From SMWN01 sp965221455 (GTDB lineage: Bacteria > Pseudomonadota > Gammaproteobacteria > Eutrophobiales > Eutrophobiaceae): DNA of 64,000 bases. Both the position numbers and the translations under genes were made by a program. A model generated the notes under the pieces. The model did no database searches and was not told the DNA's origin. It worked only from the letters and a program-made list of their open reading frames with translations. Where the stretch lies: assembly GCA_965221455.1 (NCBI GenBank), contig OZ244890.1, positions 1,550,001-1,614,000 of the forward strand. The letters are read 5' to 3'. Below are positions 19,601 to 26,966 of the stretch, piece after piece (positions within the stretch are counted from its first letter, which is position 1; each line of letters starts with the position of its first letter).

Positions 19601-19944
19601 CTTCATATAAATTGTTCCATGACGGGTTATGTTTTTCAATCAGGGCAGGTTTCTTTTTGCGGGAGTCAGCTTTAATTTATTTTTCTCTGGCAATGGCATT
19701 TTGCATATCTTCAAATATTTCAAGGTATCCTGACTTATCTTTAAAGTTTACTGGATTGCTTCGCTTTGCTCGCAATGACGGCAGGGGTTGATGCTTTCAG
19801 GCGGTCACATGGAATGCTGGAAGCTGGTTGCGGAATGTCTGTATTGTTTGGGAAAAAAATGACGACTTACAACATCACCACAAACAATACTTCCCGCAAC
19901 CATTCCAGCATTCCATGTGACCGCCTGAAAGCATCAACCCCTGC

Positions 19945-20166
19945 CGTCATTGCGAGCAAAGCGAAGCAATCCAGTAAACTTTAAAGATAAGTCAGGATAC
20001 CTTGAAATATTTGAAGATATGCAAAATGCCATTGCCAGAGAAAAATAAATTAAAGCTGACTCCCGCAAAAAGAAACCTGCCCTGATTGAAAAACACAATC
20101 CGGAATGGAACAATTTATATGAAGATATTGTTTAATCTGGATTGCTTCGCTTTGCTCGCAATGACG
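19945..20166 (+). mobile_element. 222-bp GIY-YIG-element deletion derivative, last direct copy
   Basis: Perfect 30-bp inverted repeats at 19945-19974 and 20137-20166. The interior is the same as the copies at 15984 and 16727, including the internal TAA. It is followed by an OrfB fragment (AACCAGGTTGGGTATACG) and by the full-length element at 20475. Confidence 0.75.
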
Positions 20167-20474
20167 GTGCTGATCGTCACGCAATCCACGGTGCAACGTC
20201 CCAACCAGGTTGGGTATACGTGACGTATGTCCGGGTCGGGACACGGTGGCTGTATTTAGCCCTGGTCATGGATTTGTATGCCCTGCGGAAGCAGGAATCC
20301 AGGTGCTGATTGCAACTCGTCTGAATTGCTTCGCTAAAGCTCTCCCCCTGCCAAGGGGGAGGGGGTTGCAGGGGGGAGGGAATGACGACTTACAACATCA
20401 CCACAAACAATACAGACATTACCGCAACCAGCTTCCAGCATTCCATGTGACCGCCTGAAAGCATCAACCCCTGC

Positions 20475-20838
20475 CGTCATTGCGAGCAAAGCGAAGCAAT
20501 CCAGTGAGGTTTCAAGATGAGCCATGGCTTTGTATACATTGTATTTAATCAAAGAAACGGCACGCTTTACACGGGTGTGACCAGTAATCTTGTCAAGCGT
20601 ATCCATGAGCACAAAACAAAGGCGAATAGCCAAAGTTTTACGGCAAAATATAATGTTAGTAAGTTGGGATACTTTGAAATATTTGAAGATATGCAAAATG
20701 CCATTGCCAGAGAAAAATAAATTAAAGCTGACTCCCGCAAAAAGAAACTTGCCCTGATTGAAAAACATAACCCGAAATGGAACAATTTATATGAAGATAT
20801 TGTTTAATCTGGATTGCTTCGCTTTGCTCGCAATGACG
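20475..20838 (+). mobile_element. Full-length 364-bp GIY-YIG mini-element with perfect 30-bp inverted repeats
   Basis: The left repeat (20475-20504, begins CGTCATTGCGAGC) and right repeat (20809-20838, ends GCTCGCAATGACG) are exact reverse complements over 30 bases. A ribosome binding site (GAGG, 20506-20509) and ATG 20517 follow the left repeat directly, and the reading-frame stop at 20805-20807 is one base from the right repeat. The unit is therefore only a gene plus its ends. The 222-bp copies elsewhere in the array share the same ends and 3' part, with about 142 bases removed from the 5' half. Confidence 0.7.
20517..20807 (+). pseudogene. GIY-YIG nuclease-like gene interrupted by an internal stop
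   Basis: Reads MSHGFVYIVFNQRNGTLYTG and VTSNLVKRIHEHKTK at the N terminus: the VYI...YTGVT core corresponds to the GIY-YIG motif, with the conserved Arg in LVKRIHEH and the family block FEIFEDMQNAIAREK near residue 55-67. A TAA at 20718-20720 stops the frame after 68 codons. Beyond it the frame continues IKADSRKKKLALIEKHNPKW and NNLYEDIV to a normal stop, the usual end of small UvrC/YhbQ-like GIY-YIG proteins (about 95 residues). A damaged copy near 18935 has CAG at this codon, so the ancestral residue was Gln and the stop arose from CAA. A 68-residue product could still be made but would lack the C-terminal helices. Confidence 0.8.
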
Positions 20839-20844
20839 GTGCAA

Positions 20845-21263
20845 CGTCCCAACCAGGTTGGGTATACGTGACGTATGTCCGGGTCGGGACACGGTGGCTG
20901 TATTTAGCCCTGGTCATGGATTTGTATGCCCTGCGTATTGCCTATGAATCCAGAGCTAAACCCGGGGGATTGATGTATCACTCTGACCAGGGAACTCATT
21001 ACACCAGCCGTGCTTTTCAGCAACTGCTTTGGCGATATCATATCAAGCAGAGTATGAGCCATCGAGGTAACTGTTGGGACAATGCCCCAATGAAACGCTG
21101 TTTTAGAAGTTTTAAATCGGCATGGATGCCGAAGACCTTCTATTCATCTTACGCACAAGCTGAACACGACATTATGCAATATATCAAATATCACAATCAT
21201 CATAAGGAGCATCGCTATATTGTGTATCTAACACCGGTTGACGCTGAGAAACAAATCGCATGA
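20845..21263 (+). pseudogene. IS3-family OrfB (DDE integrase) C-terminal remnant
   Basis: The sequence reads GWVYVTYVRVGTRWLYLALV then MDLYALRI, YHSDQGTHYTSRAF, SMSHRGNCWDNAPMKRCF, KSAWMPKTFY and YLTPVDAEKQ, the retroviral-integrase-like core and C terminus of an IS3-group transposase. Three defects are visible. The first catalytic Asp (normally W-V-x-D-x-T-Y) is lost. A stretch between LYALRI and the HSDQG block is deleted. The catalytic Glu of the NAPME-type motif is Lys (APMKR). The frame has no proper start. This is the only place in the array where the OrfB 3' half survives. Confidence 0.85.
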
Positions 21264-21431
21264 AAACAACCTATCGACTGGTACGGAAATACCTGACCAC
21301 TTTAGAGTGGCTGTTTTTCAAGTTCCGCGCTTCCTGCACCACTACCCCGTCATTCCCGCGCAAGCGGGAATCTATAAGACGCAAAAAAATACACAACTTC
21401 TGCGAGGACATATTTTTCGCGGGAATGACGA

Positions 21432-21466
21432 TTTTACTGTCACTCAACTTTGTCGGCTAACTCACT
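21432..21466. repeat. Right copy of the 35-bp direct repeat flanking the IS-derived block
   Basis: Exact match, by eye, to 14716-14750 (begins TTTTACTGTCACTCAACTTT). The left copy abuts the IS left end. The right copy lies 128 bases beyond the right IS end, so it is too long and too far to be an ordinary IS3 target duplication. Confidence 0.8.
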
Positions 21467-21509
21467 CCCCTCCTTGTCAAGGAGGGGTGCCCCGCAGGGG
21501 CGGGGTGGT
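21465..21509. repeat. GC-rich palindromic repeat, second copy
   Basis: CTCCCCTCCTTGTCAAGGAG followed by GGGTGCCCCGCAGGGGCGGG; the same family as 8958-9002, with only a few differences. Confidence 0.75.
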
Positions 21510-21779
21510 TGAGCATTGCACATCACAGGCACCGGCAACAGCGCGTATATTTTCTCAGGCGAGCGACTGGCGGACGATAATCATTTTATGAGACCACCAC
21601 TCGGTGAGTGGTCCAGGTTTGGGGGGCAGGTCACGCTGATGAACCAGGGGCTGCATGCGAGAACATGCAAGACATGGATGACTTATTTAGATCAATAGAA
21701 GTGGACAATAATAATTTGGATACAAAAAATATATGCGGACAAGCATTACTCAGTGAGAACAAAATGAGAAAGGAAATAT

Positions 21780-22499
21780 TTAAGTGCCAACACAGGCAAG
21801 ATACGCTTGTTCGACATCGGTGGCCTGAAATATTTCCAGGCATCTTTCAATGGTTCCGGAAAACTGAATTTTTCCCTCGTGCAGAATCGCAATACGATCA
21901 CATAATGCTTCAATATCCGCCAGCATGTGGGTACTGAAGAAAACTGTTTTGCCGCCCCGCTTTAATTCAATCAAATATTGTTTTAGGCAGGCTCGTGCTT
22001 TTGGATCCAGACCGCTCATGGGTTCATCAAGCACCAGCAATTTTTTTTCACTCATCAGGCAAGCCGCCAGCCCCAGTTTTTGCGCCATGCCTTTTGAAAA
22101 ATTCCTGACCGGTTTTGATAATGCCGAGGTATCCAAATCAAGTATTTTAAACAGGTCTGCCACTTTTTCATGACTGTATTCGATGCCGTGTAACTTTGTT
22201 ATGTACACTAAAAAATTTTTACCGGTGAGATAATAGGGCGGGACAAATCGTTCCGGCAGGAACACCAGTGGCTCTCTGGATTTCTTTTGCGTGTGAGGCG
22301 TGCCGAATATTTCAATTTTTCCGGAAGTCACATTACAAAAATCAAGCAGGCACTTAATCAAGGTTGTTTTTCCTGCGCCATTAACACCTATCAATCCGGC
22401 AAATTCTCCTGCACCGATGGTTAAATCAATGGCCTCCAGAACCTGGTTTCCGGCAAAGGATTTACAGAGCTTTTCAATATGAATTGCTGAATCAATCAT
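21780..22499 (-). CDS. ABC transporter ATP-binding protein
   Basis: 239 residues with all ABC ATPase motifs: Walker A GVNGAGKTT (about residues 38-46), signature NFSKGMAQK (LSGGQ position, about 132-140), Walker B KLLVLDEPMSGLDP (about 153-166) and H-loop FFSTHML. The type is that of CcmA/NatA-like exporters, which pair with an ABC-2 permease. The likely partner is encoded at 24392-25165, separated from it by a pilin gene and an unknown gene, all on the minus strand. The substrate is unknown. A bidirectional terminator lies between this gene and the pilin, so it may have its own promoter or depend on read-through. Confidence 0.92.
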   Translation of the reverse strand: MIDSAIHIEKLCKSFAGNQVLEAIDLTIGAGEFAGLIGVNGAGKTTLIKCLLDFCNVTSGKIEIFGTPHTQKKSREPLVFLPERFVPPYYLTGKNFLVYITKLHGIEYSHEKVADLFKILDLDTSALSKPVRNFSKGMAQKLGLAACLMSEKKLLVLDEPMSGLDPKARACLKQYLIELKRGGKTVFFSTHMLADIEALCDRIAILHEGKIQFSGTIERCLEIFQATDVEQAYLACVGT

Positions 22500-22572
22500 G
22501 ACAGCCTGGTTTATATTTCATGGTCCCGGTTTGTACCTGATGATAAAACCCGTTAAAAAACAAGTGTGATAC

Positions 22573-22604
22573 ATAATAAAGCCCGCAGTTGCGGGCTTTA
22601 TTAT
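22573..22604. terminator. Bidirectional intrinsic terminator after the pilin gene
   Basis: A perfect 15-bp inverted repeat with a 2-base loop: core GCCCGCA-GT-TGCGGGC, flanked by ATAATAAA and TTTATTAT, giving U-runs in both directions. It lies 25 bases after the pilin stop (22630) and 73 bases before the ABC ATPase start. Confidence 0.9.
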
Positions 22605-22629
22605 TAGGCAAATACGAGTCCAATAGATT

Positions 22630-23394
22630 TTAATAGACGAACACCTGTCCGCAATCCTGGAAGTCGTCGAAAGTGTCATAGATATCTGTAGTTGCACCGT
22701 TTCCGGCGGCATTTCCCGCCCCGGTTGCCGCCGCAGTGGTAGTACAGTCAGTGAGGTTTGATATAAAACTTGCCGTGTCAAAAGCTGTTCCGCCACCTGT
22801 AGTGCTTGCGGGAACCGTCAAACGCAGGACGCCGGTATTGGGCGAACCGTCATCCACCTTGACATCCAGTTCCCTGGCAATTTTTACCGGCACATTGATC
22901 CCCATATGCAGGTTCAATCGAATTGAGTTAGTGCCGGAATAGCCTGCATTTCGAGTCAATATCAGGGGACCGTTAAATGCGTTTACCGGGCTGACCCGAC
23001 TTGAGATATACGCCGCCTCATTAGCGGGTGCCGTTGTCGCGGGGGTATAACCACCCCCCAGAAACTGGGCTTTGGCCAATTGTGAAAATACTGCTGCTGC
23101 TTCCTGAACCGTGTTATCAAGACGCCCATTGCCATTGCCGCCCAGCATCACAGTGTTATCTCCTATACCTTGTGCCGCTGCTGTTGCGTCCCAGTCCCCC
23201 GGTACCTGGCGATAGCGATCAATAAAGCCGAAATAAGCTGCCTGTATGCCTGAATTCTGGTCCGCAAGATTTCTGACCCTCGCACTGTTAATCAACTCCT
23301 GGCCTTTTAAAATACCACCAAGTAAAAGACCGATAATAACCAGCACGATGGCGATTTCGACTAATGTGAAACCCGATTGTTTTCTAATATTCAT
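22630..23394 (-). CDS. Type IV pilin-like major subunit candidate
   Basis: 254 residues with a textbook class III prepilin signal: short charged leader MNIRKQSG, cleavage before FTLVEIAIVLVIIGLLLGGI with Glu at mature position 5. The globular domain has a Gly/Asn-rich middle (VMLGGNGNGRLDN) and two cysteines near the C terminus (LTDCTT and QDCGQ) that could close the D-region loop typical of pilins. It should be processed by a PilD-type peptidase, not present in the window, and assembled by the pilus machinery at 29.5-40 kb. It is the only pilin here with its own clear promoter and terminator, which suggests high expression as the major subunit. It sits inside an ABC-exporter neighbourhood rather than in the main pilus cluster. 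Confidence 0.85.
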   Translation of the reverse strand: MNIRKQSGFTLVEIAIVLVIIGLLLGGILKGQELINSARVRNLADQNSGIQAAYFGFIDRYRQVPGDWDATAAAQGIGDNTVMLGGNGNGRLDNTVQEAAAVFSQLAKAQFLGGGYTPATTAPANEAAYISSRVSPVNAFNGPLILTRNAGYSGTNSIRLNLHMGINVPVKIARELDVKVDDGSPNTGVLRLTVPASTTGGGTAFDTASFISNLTDCTTTAAATGAGNAAGNGATTDIYDTFDDFQDCGQVFVY

Positions 23395-23477
23395 ACCTGA
23401 TGTTCCTTTATCCCTTGATTATCATTAATTGATTATTGCTGAAGTTTACCCGGCAATTTACTTGGCAGGTAAATTTA

Positions 23478-23493
23478 AGCAAAATACATACCA
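23478..23493 (-). promoter_or_regulatory. Sigma-54 (-24/-12) promoter for the pilin gene
   Basis: On the minus strand the sequence reads TGGTATGTATTTTGCT, which fits TGGYAYR-N4-TTGCW at every defined position. The expected start of transcription is about 12 bases downstream of the GC element, leaving a leader of some 70 nt before the pilin ATG at 23394. The same locus encodes an NtrC-type activator with an intact GAFTGA loop. Confidence 0.65.
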
Positions 23494-23588
23494 GTTACAT
23501 AAACTTGACGTTTTTTAAAGATATTTAATCTATCCCGGATTCCGATTAAAGTATCATATGATGATGACGCGGTAGAAGTGTCGAAATT

Positions 23589-24332
23589 TCAACGTTGGAA
23601 CAGATCCAATGCTTTATTTTCCGCTCGCTGTTTTTGTTCTGTCTCAAGTCTTTTCAGCCGATTTTGCAGCAACTGCAGCTCATGCGTATCCTTGATGACA
23701 CCGCTATCCAGAAGGCCGCCGATCAATATTTTTGCGCCTTCAATTTCCCCCATATCTTCAAGCACATATATTTCCAATTGTTTGACCCAGGGCGGTATGT
23801 TTTCAGTCGTGACCAACCGGGTGACTGCACGTGCCAATTTTAGTGCCAGCGGGTAATCGTTGAGTTGGTGCCTGGCAACATATATTGCGTGGAACATGGA
23901 CGGCCAACGCCGGTTTGGATCATCCGGGAATTGCTCATGAATAAACGCCAACATTTTCCGCTTTCTTTCATCATCCGTGACTTCAGTATAAATTCGACTG
24001 GCGGAAAATAACGGGTATTGACCTTCGGGATCCAATCCCAGTATTGTTTCCAGCCAGCTGATGACGCGATCATAATCCAAATCTTTAAATGGCACGCTAA
24101 TCCCGGGTTGATTATCAAACGCCTGCAGCCGGAGCATGAAAATCCTTGCAATCGCAATGGCGTCTCCCAGACCAAATAATTGTGCTTCTGTTTGCGCAGG
24201 TGGTTCGGGCAGCATCCTGACATTTGTTGTTGACAGTGAACGTGAATCTGACCAATAGAGCTGGCAAATAAATGCGATAACCAGTATGGATGTAATGTGT
24301 ACAGGAACATCTTTTACCGGACGTTCCTTCAT
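23589..24332 (-). CDS. Unknown membrane-anchored protein next to the ABC permease
   Basis: 247 residues. There is one hydrophobic N-terminal segment (about residues 12-26, ITSILVIAFICQLYW), probably a membrane anchor with the rest periplasmic. The body is alpha-helical with aromatic and Leu-rich pairs (DYDRVISWLETILGLDPEGQ, SMFHAIYVARHQLNDYPLAL, VKQLEIYVLEDMGEIEGA) that look like degenerate TPR-type helices, and the protein ends in a charged coil (LKRLETEQKQRAENKALD). No catalytic motif is visible. It lies 59 bases after the permease gene on the same strand, so it may be an accessory of the exporter or link it to the pilin encoded next. The function is unknown. Confidence 0.7.
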   Translation of the reverse strand: MKERPVKDVPVHITSILVIAFICQLYWSDSRSLSTTNVRMLPEPPAQTEAQLFGLGDAIAIARIFMLRLQAFDNQPGISVPFKDLDYDRVISWLETILGLDPEGQYPLFSASRIYTEVTDDERKRKMLAFIHEQFPDDPNRRWPSMFHAIYVARHQLNDYPLALKLARAVTRLVTTENIPPWVKQLEIYVLEDMGEIEGAKILIGGLLDSGVIKDTHELQLLQNRLKRLETEQKQRAENKALDLFQR

Positions 24333-24391
24333 TTTGTTAATCCAGCCATTGAAAACTCATGTGTAATAATCAACCGGGTAATAGTGTGACG

Positions 24392-25165
24392 CTAGAAATT
24401 TTTTCTATATAAGTCAAAACATGCTGCAGAAAATAACAGGGAAATATATATTACAGTCTGTCCTGCGATAAATATAACCTCGTCGCCACCACCTCCACCA
24501 TAAGCCAACCATTCTGTTTTACTGAACTGATCAAGCGCGGGAAGTATAAACGCAATGGCATCAATCACCATGGTAATTATTTCGTGGGAAAGACTTGTGG
24601 ATTCCAGGATCTGGCTGCTGCCGATTAATTGAATGGTGCTGATTGTCCTTGCCAGTAAATAAAACGCCATAACGGCGGCAAACGCACTGGTAATATTCTT
24701 GAATGTAACCAGACATAACAGGGACAATGCGGCAAGAATCCATAGCTCGCAGATTAATGACAGACACCATAATAATAATTGGGCAAGATTACTGATCAAT
24801 ACCAGCGGCATACTCACGATAATGGCGATAACCACGGCAAGTACATAAAAACCGGCCAGCTTTCCTGCAAGATACGTGTATCTGTCAACGGGCAAGGAAA
24901 TAAACAACTCAAGGATTTTGTCATTAAATTCTCTTATGGTGCTGGTAATAACAAAGGTGCATAGAATGAACACGGCAAAAAACCTGAGCATCATTCCCGT
25001 CACCGCACCTTGAACCTGAGTCGTTTCTGTCACTGCCAGCTCACCGAGAAATAGTGTAAAGCCGAATAAACTCACGACCCCGATGATGACCAGGATGAAG
25101 AGACGGTTCTTTACGCTCTCCAGCAATGTAAATCCGGCAATGGTTAAAATAGCTCGTGGCGTCAT
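24392..25165 (-). CDS. ABC-2-type transporter permease
   Basis: 257 residues with six predicted transmembrane segments: LFILVIIGVVSLFGFTLFLG near 23-42, RFFAVFILCTFVITSTI near 61-77, the AGFYVLAVVIAIIVSMPLVL region, then LLLWCLSLICELWILAALSL, ITSAFAAVMAFYLLARTIS, and a final C-terminal helix VIFIAGQTVIYISLLFSA. The conserved amphipathic stretch between helices 2 and 3 (REFNDKILELFISLPVDRYT) is typical of NatB/ABC-2 permeases. It is the likely partner of the ATPase at 21780-22499. It is divergent from the histidine kinase gene at 25278, sharing a 112-base intergenic region. Confidence 0.88.
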   Translation of the reverse strand: MTPRAILTIAGFTLLESVKNRLFILVIIGVVSLFGFTLFLGELAVTETTQVQGAVTGMMLRFFAVFILCTFVITSTIREFNDKILELFISLPVDRYTYLAGKLAGFYVLAVVIAIIVSMPLVLISNLAQLLLWCLSLICELWILAALSLLCLVTFKNITSAFAAVMAFYLLARTISTIQLIGSSQILESTSLSHEIITMVIDAIAFILPALDQFSKTEWLAYGGGGGDEVIFIAGQTVIYISLLFSAACFDLYRKNF

Positions 25166-25277
25166 TATCTATATCTGATACCCGCTATAAAGAAGGGAGT
25201 GGTTATTTCTGTTTATCTTCTCCGGGGATTATACTATAACGCAATCAAACTTACGGTACTTCACTCTTCAGGACATT

Positions 25278-26966
25278 ATGATAACCATTCCCGGTATACC
25301 CGGAGTGAGACAGGAACAAACCATTCTGGTAATCATGTTGGAGAATCTCCACTTTGCAACATGGTATTCGTTCGGGAGTCATTTTTCACAATCATTATTG
25401 CTCGTCCACTTTGGCATGTTTCTCATCTGGCAGCCCATTTTAAAAGCGGATAAAGAATTATCTTTGGGGAAAGGTTTTATATTTATTGGATTTACGCTGG
25501 TCCTGATATACTGGATTAACTGGGTATTTATAGCCATCTGGTTGATATTACTGATCGGATTTGTGGGTGGACGTGTTACAACCGCACATCATGAACGTAA
25601 TATTTACATGTTAGTGATGATATTTCTGATTTTTGAGTTATTAATTTCCCTTGTTCCACAAATGGTGGGGTTTAAACCAAACAAAACCATTTTAGCTGTT
25701 TTCCAGATTGGATTGCCTGTTTTGCCGCTGGCATTATTGATAATGCCGATCACACAAACAAAAAAAACCAATGAGTCGGTAGACATATTCCTTGCCACGA
25801 TCTTTTCTTTTATGGTGATCGTTATTGCACTTGGCAGCATGGAGTTGACGCATCATAATAATGTTGAATACACCACCTCCCTGATTGCCACGTTAATACT
25901 TGTTGGTTTTATCCTGATGGGTATCAGTTGGCTATTATCTCCCCAGATCGGTTTTAGCGGTCTCCTGCAACTCTGGACAAAGTCCTTGCTGAACATTGGC
26001 ACGCCTTTTGAAGAATGGCTTGCCAGGCTGTCAAAACAAAAAACAGAACAAAAATCCGCACGAGATTTTTTGAATACGGCAATGACGGAATTGGTGTCGC
26101 TGCCGTGGGTGGCGGGTGCCCGGTGGATTGAAGGTGCGACACACAGGAACTATGGCGAGAGAAGCAAACACGAAATTCACTTGAATATCAGCGATGAGAC
26201 AATCACTTTATTCACCCATGTTCCGACAACAGGCGTGATGTCCCTGCATTGTAACTTACTGGTTCAGTTAATTGATACATTCTATATCGCCAAGAAACAG
26301 GAACAGGAACTGGAACAGAAAGCGCACTTGCACGCGATCTATGAAACAGGTGGAAGAGTCACGCATGATATAAAAAATCTACTGCAGTCATTAAAGACCA
26401 TGACAACACTGCTTGATACCACTTCTGACGACACAAGAGAGAAGTCCTTTTACCTGTTAAAGAAACAATTACCCCACGTAAGCCAGCGACTTCAGCTTGC
26501 ACTGAATAAATTACAGGCACCTGAACAGGAAACCACTCATAAAATTCCGGCGACGAAATGGTGGGAGAGCTTATCGACACGTCTGCAGGAATTAAATATA
26601 GGATATATCAATAATATAACGCAAGATGTTTTGGTTCCCGAGGAATTATTCAACAGTGTCGTCGAAAACCTTTTGGAAAATGCGATTCATAAAAGACAGA
26701 TCGATACAGAAATTATTATCACTGTCAGCTTTATCACGAATGCAAACTCAATTGTACTTCGTGTATCTGATACCGGACATGCCGTTGCCAGGGATATCGA
26801 ACATACGATACTGAAAGAGCATGTCGCATCGGACAACGGACATGGAATAGGACTCTATCAAGCAGCCAGACAGGCTGAAACCTTTAATTATGGTTTGGAA
26901 CTTGAAAAGAATTGTGACGGCAATGTTATTTTCGAACTTTCTTCAAAACTCGCAGCGGAAACCTAG
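25278..26966 (+). CDS. Membrane sensor histidine kinase, likely partner of the NtrC-type regulator
   Basis: 562 residues. The N-terminal half has about seven membrane segments (roughly residues 35-220, for example FIFIGFTLVLIYWINWVFIA), followed by a linker (240-350). The kinase core follows: H-box GRVTHDIKNLLQSLKTM with phospho-acceptor His about 363, N-box VVENLLENAIHKR, G1 SDTGHAV and G2 GHGIGLYQAARQA. The layout resembles PrsK/PilS-like kinases that work with sigma-54 activators. The only response regulator in the window is the NtrC-type protein at 40020-41465, and a sigma-54-type promoter precedes the pilin between them; pairing is inference. Its TAG stop shares the palindrome CTAG with the stop of the convergent pseudopilin gene. 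Confidence 0.85.
   Translation: MITIPGIPGVRQEQTILVIMLENLHFATWYSFGSHFSQSLLLVHFGMFLIWQPILKADKELSLGKGFIFIGFTLVLIYWINWVFIAIWLILLIGFVGGRVTTAHHERNIYMLVMIFLIFELLISLVPQMVGFKPNKTILAVFQIGLPVLPLALLIMPITQTKKTNESVDIFLATIFSFMVIVIALGSMELTHHNNVEYTTSLIATLILVGFILMGISWLLSPQIGFSGLLQLWTKSLLNIGTPFEEWLARLSKQKTEQKSARDFLNTAMTELVSLPWVAGARWIEGATHRNYGERSKHEIHLNISDETITLFTHVPTTGVMSLHCNLLVQLIDTFYIAKKQEQELEQKAHLHAIYETGGRVTHDIKNLLQSLKTMTTLLDTTSDDTREKSFYLLKKQLPHVSQRLQLALNKLQAPEQETTHKIPATKWWESLSTRLQELNIGYINNITQDVLVPEELFNSVVENLLENAIHKRQIDTEIIITVSFITNANSIVLRVSDTGHAVARDIEHTILKEHVASDNGHGIGLYQAARQAETFNYGLELEKNCDGNVIFELSSKLAAET

Larger units (their letters stand above)
14751..21304 (+). mobile_element. Degenerate, internally amplified IS3-family element
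   Basis: The left end (TGTAGTGGTCTAATAAATCC, 14751) and the right end (21271-21304; reverse complement contains AGTGGTC and CCGTACCAG) form an imperfect 34-bp inverted repeat with about 25 matches. Just inside the left end is the start of an IS3-type OrfA (MTKERKHFTPEFKQDAA), and next to the right end the C-terminal half of OrfB. The middle of the transposase is missing. The region between is filled by duplicated, inverted and damaged copies of the element's own left portion plus GIY-YIG elements and REP-like palindromes. No copy encodes a complete transposase, so the element is dead unless complemented. Confidence 0.75.
21305..21779. other. Repeat-bearing spacer without a supported gene
   Basis: It contains a palindrome (ATTCCCGCGCAAGCGGGAAT, 21353-21372), the right copy of the 35-bp direct repeat (21432-21466) and the GC-rich hairpin repeat at 21465-21509. 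Short frames downstream (21516-21698) show no recognisable domain. Confidence 0.6.

Noticed and set aside
15362..20244. Numerous 60-110-codon frames in the IS-derived block
   Set aside because: They run across inverted repeats, palindromes and IS fragments, and the same frame recurs with every repeat. None has a family match except the GIY-YIG and IS3 pieces already listed.
14751..21304. Possible CRISPR array, because of many short repeats
   Set aside because: Repeat units are hundreds of bases long, spacers are themselves repeated, and there are no cas genes.
21516..21698. 60-codon frame after the IS block, with a short stretch resembling DNA in the PpnP-PilZ gene (about 48714-48766)
   Set aside because: The resemblance is short and gapped, and no domain or start signal supports a gene.
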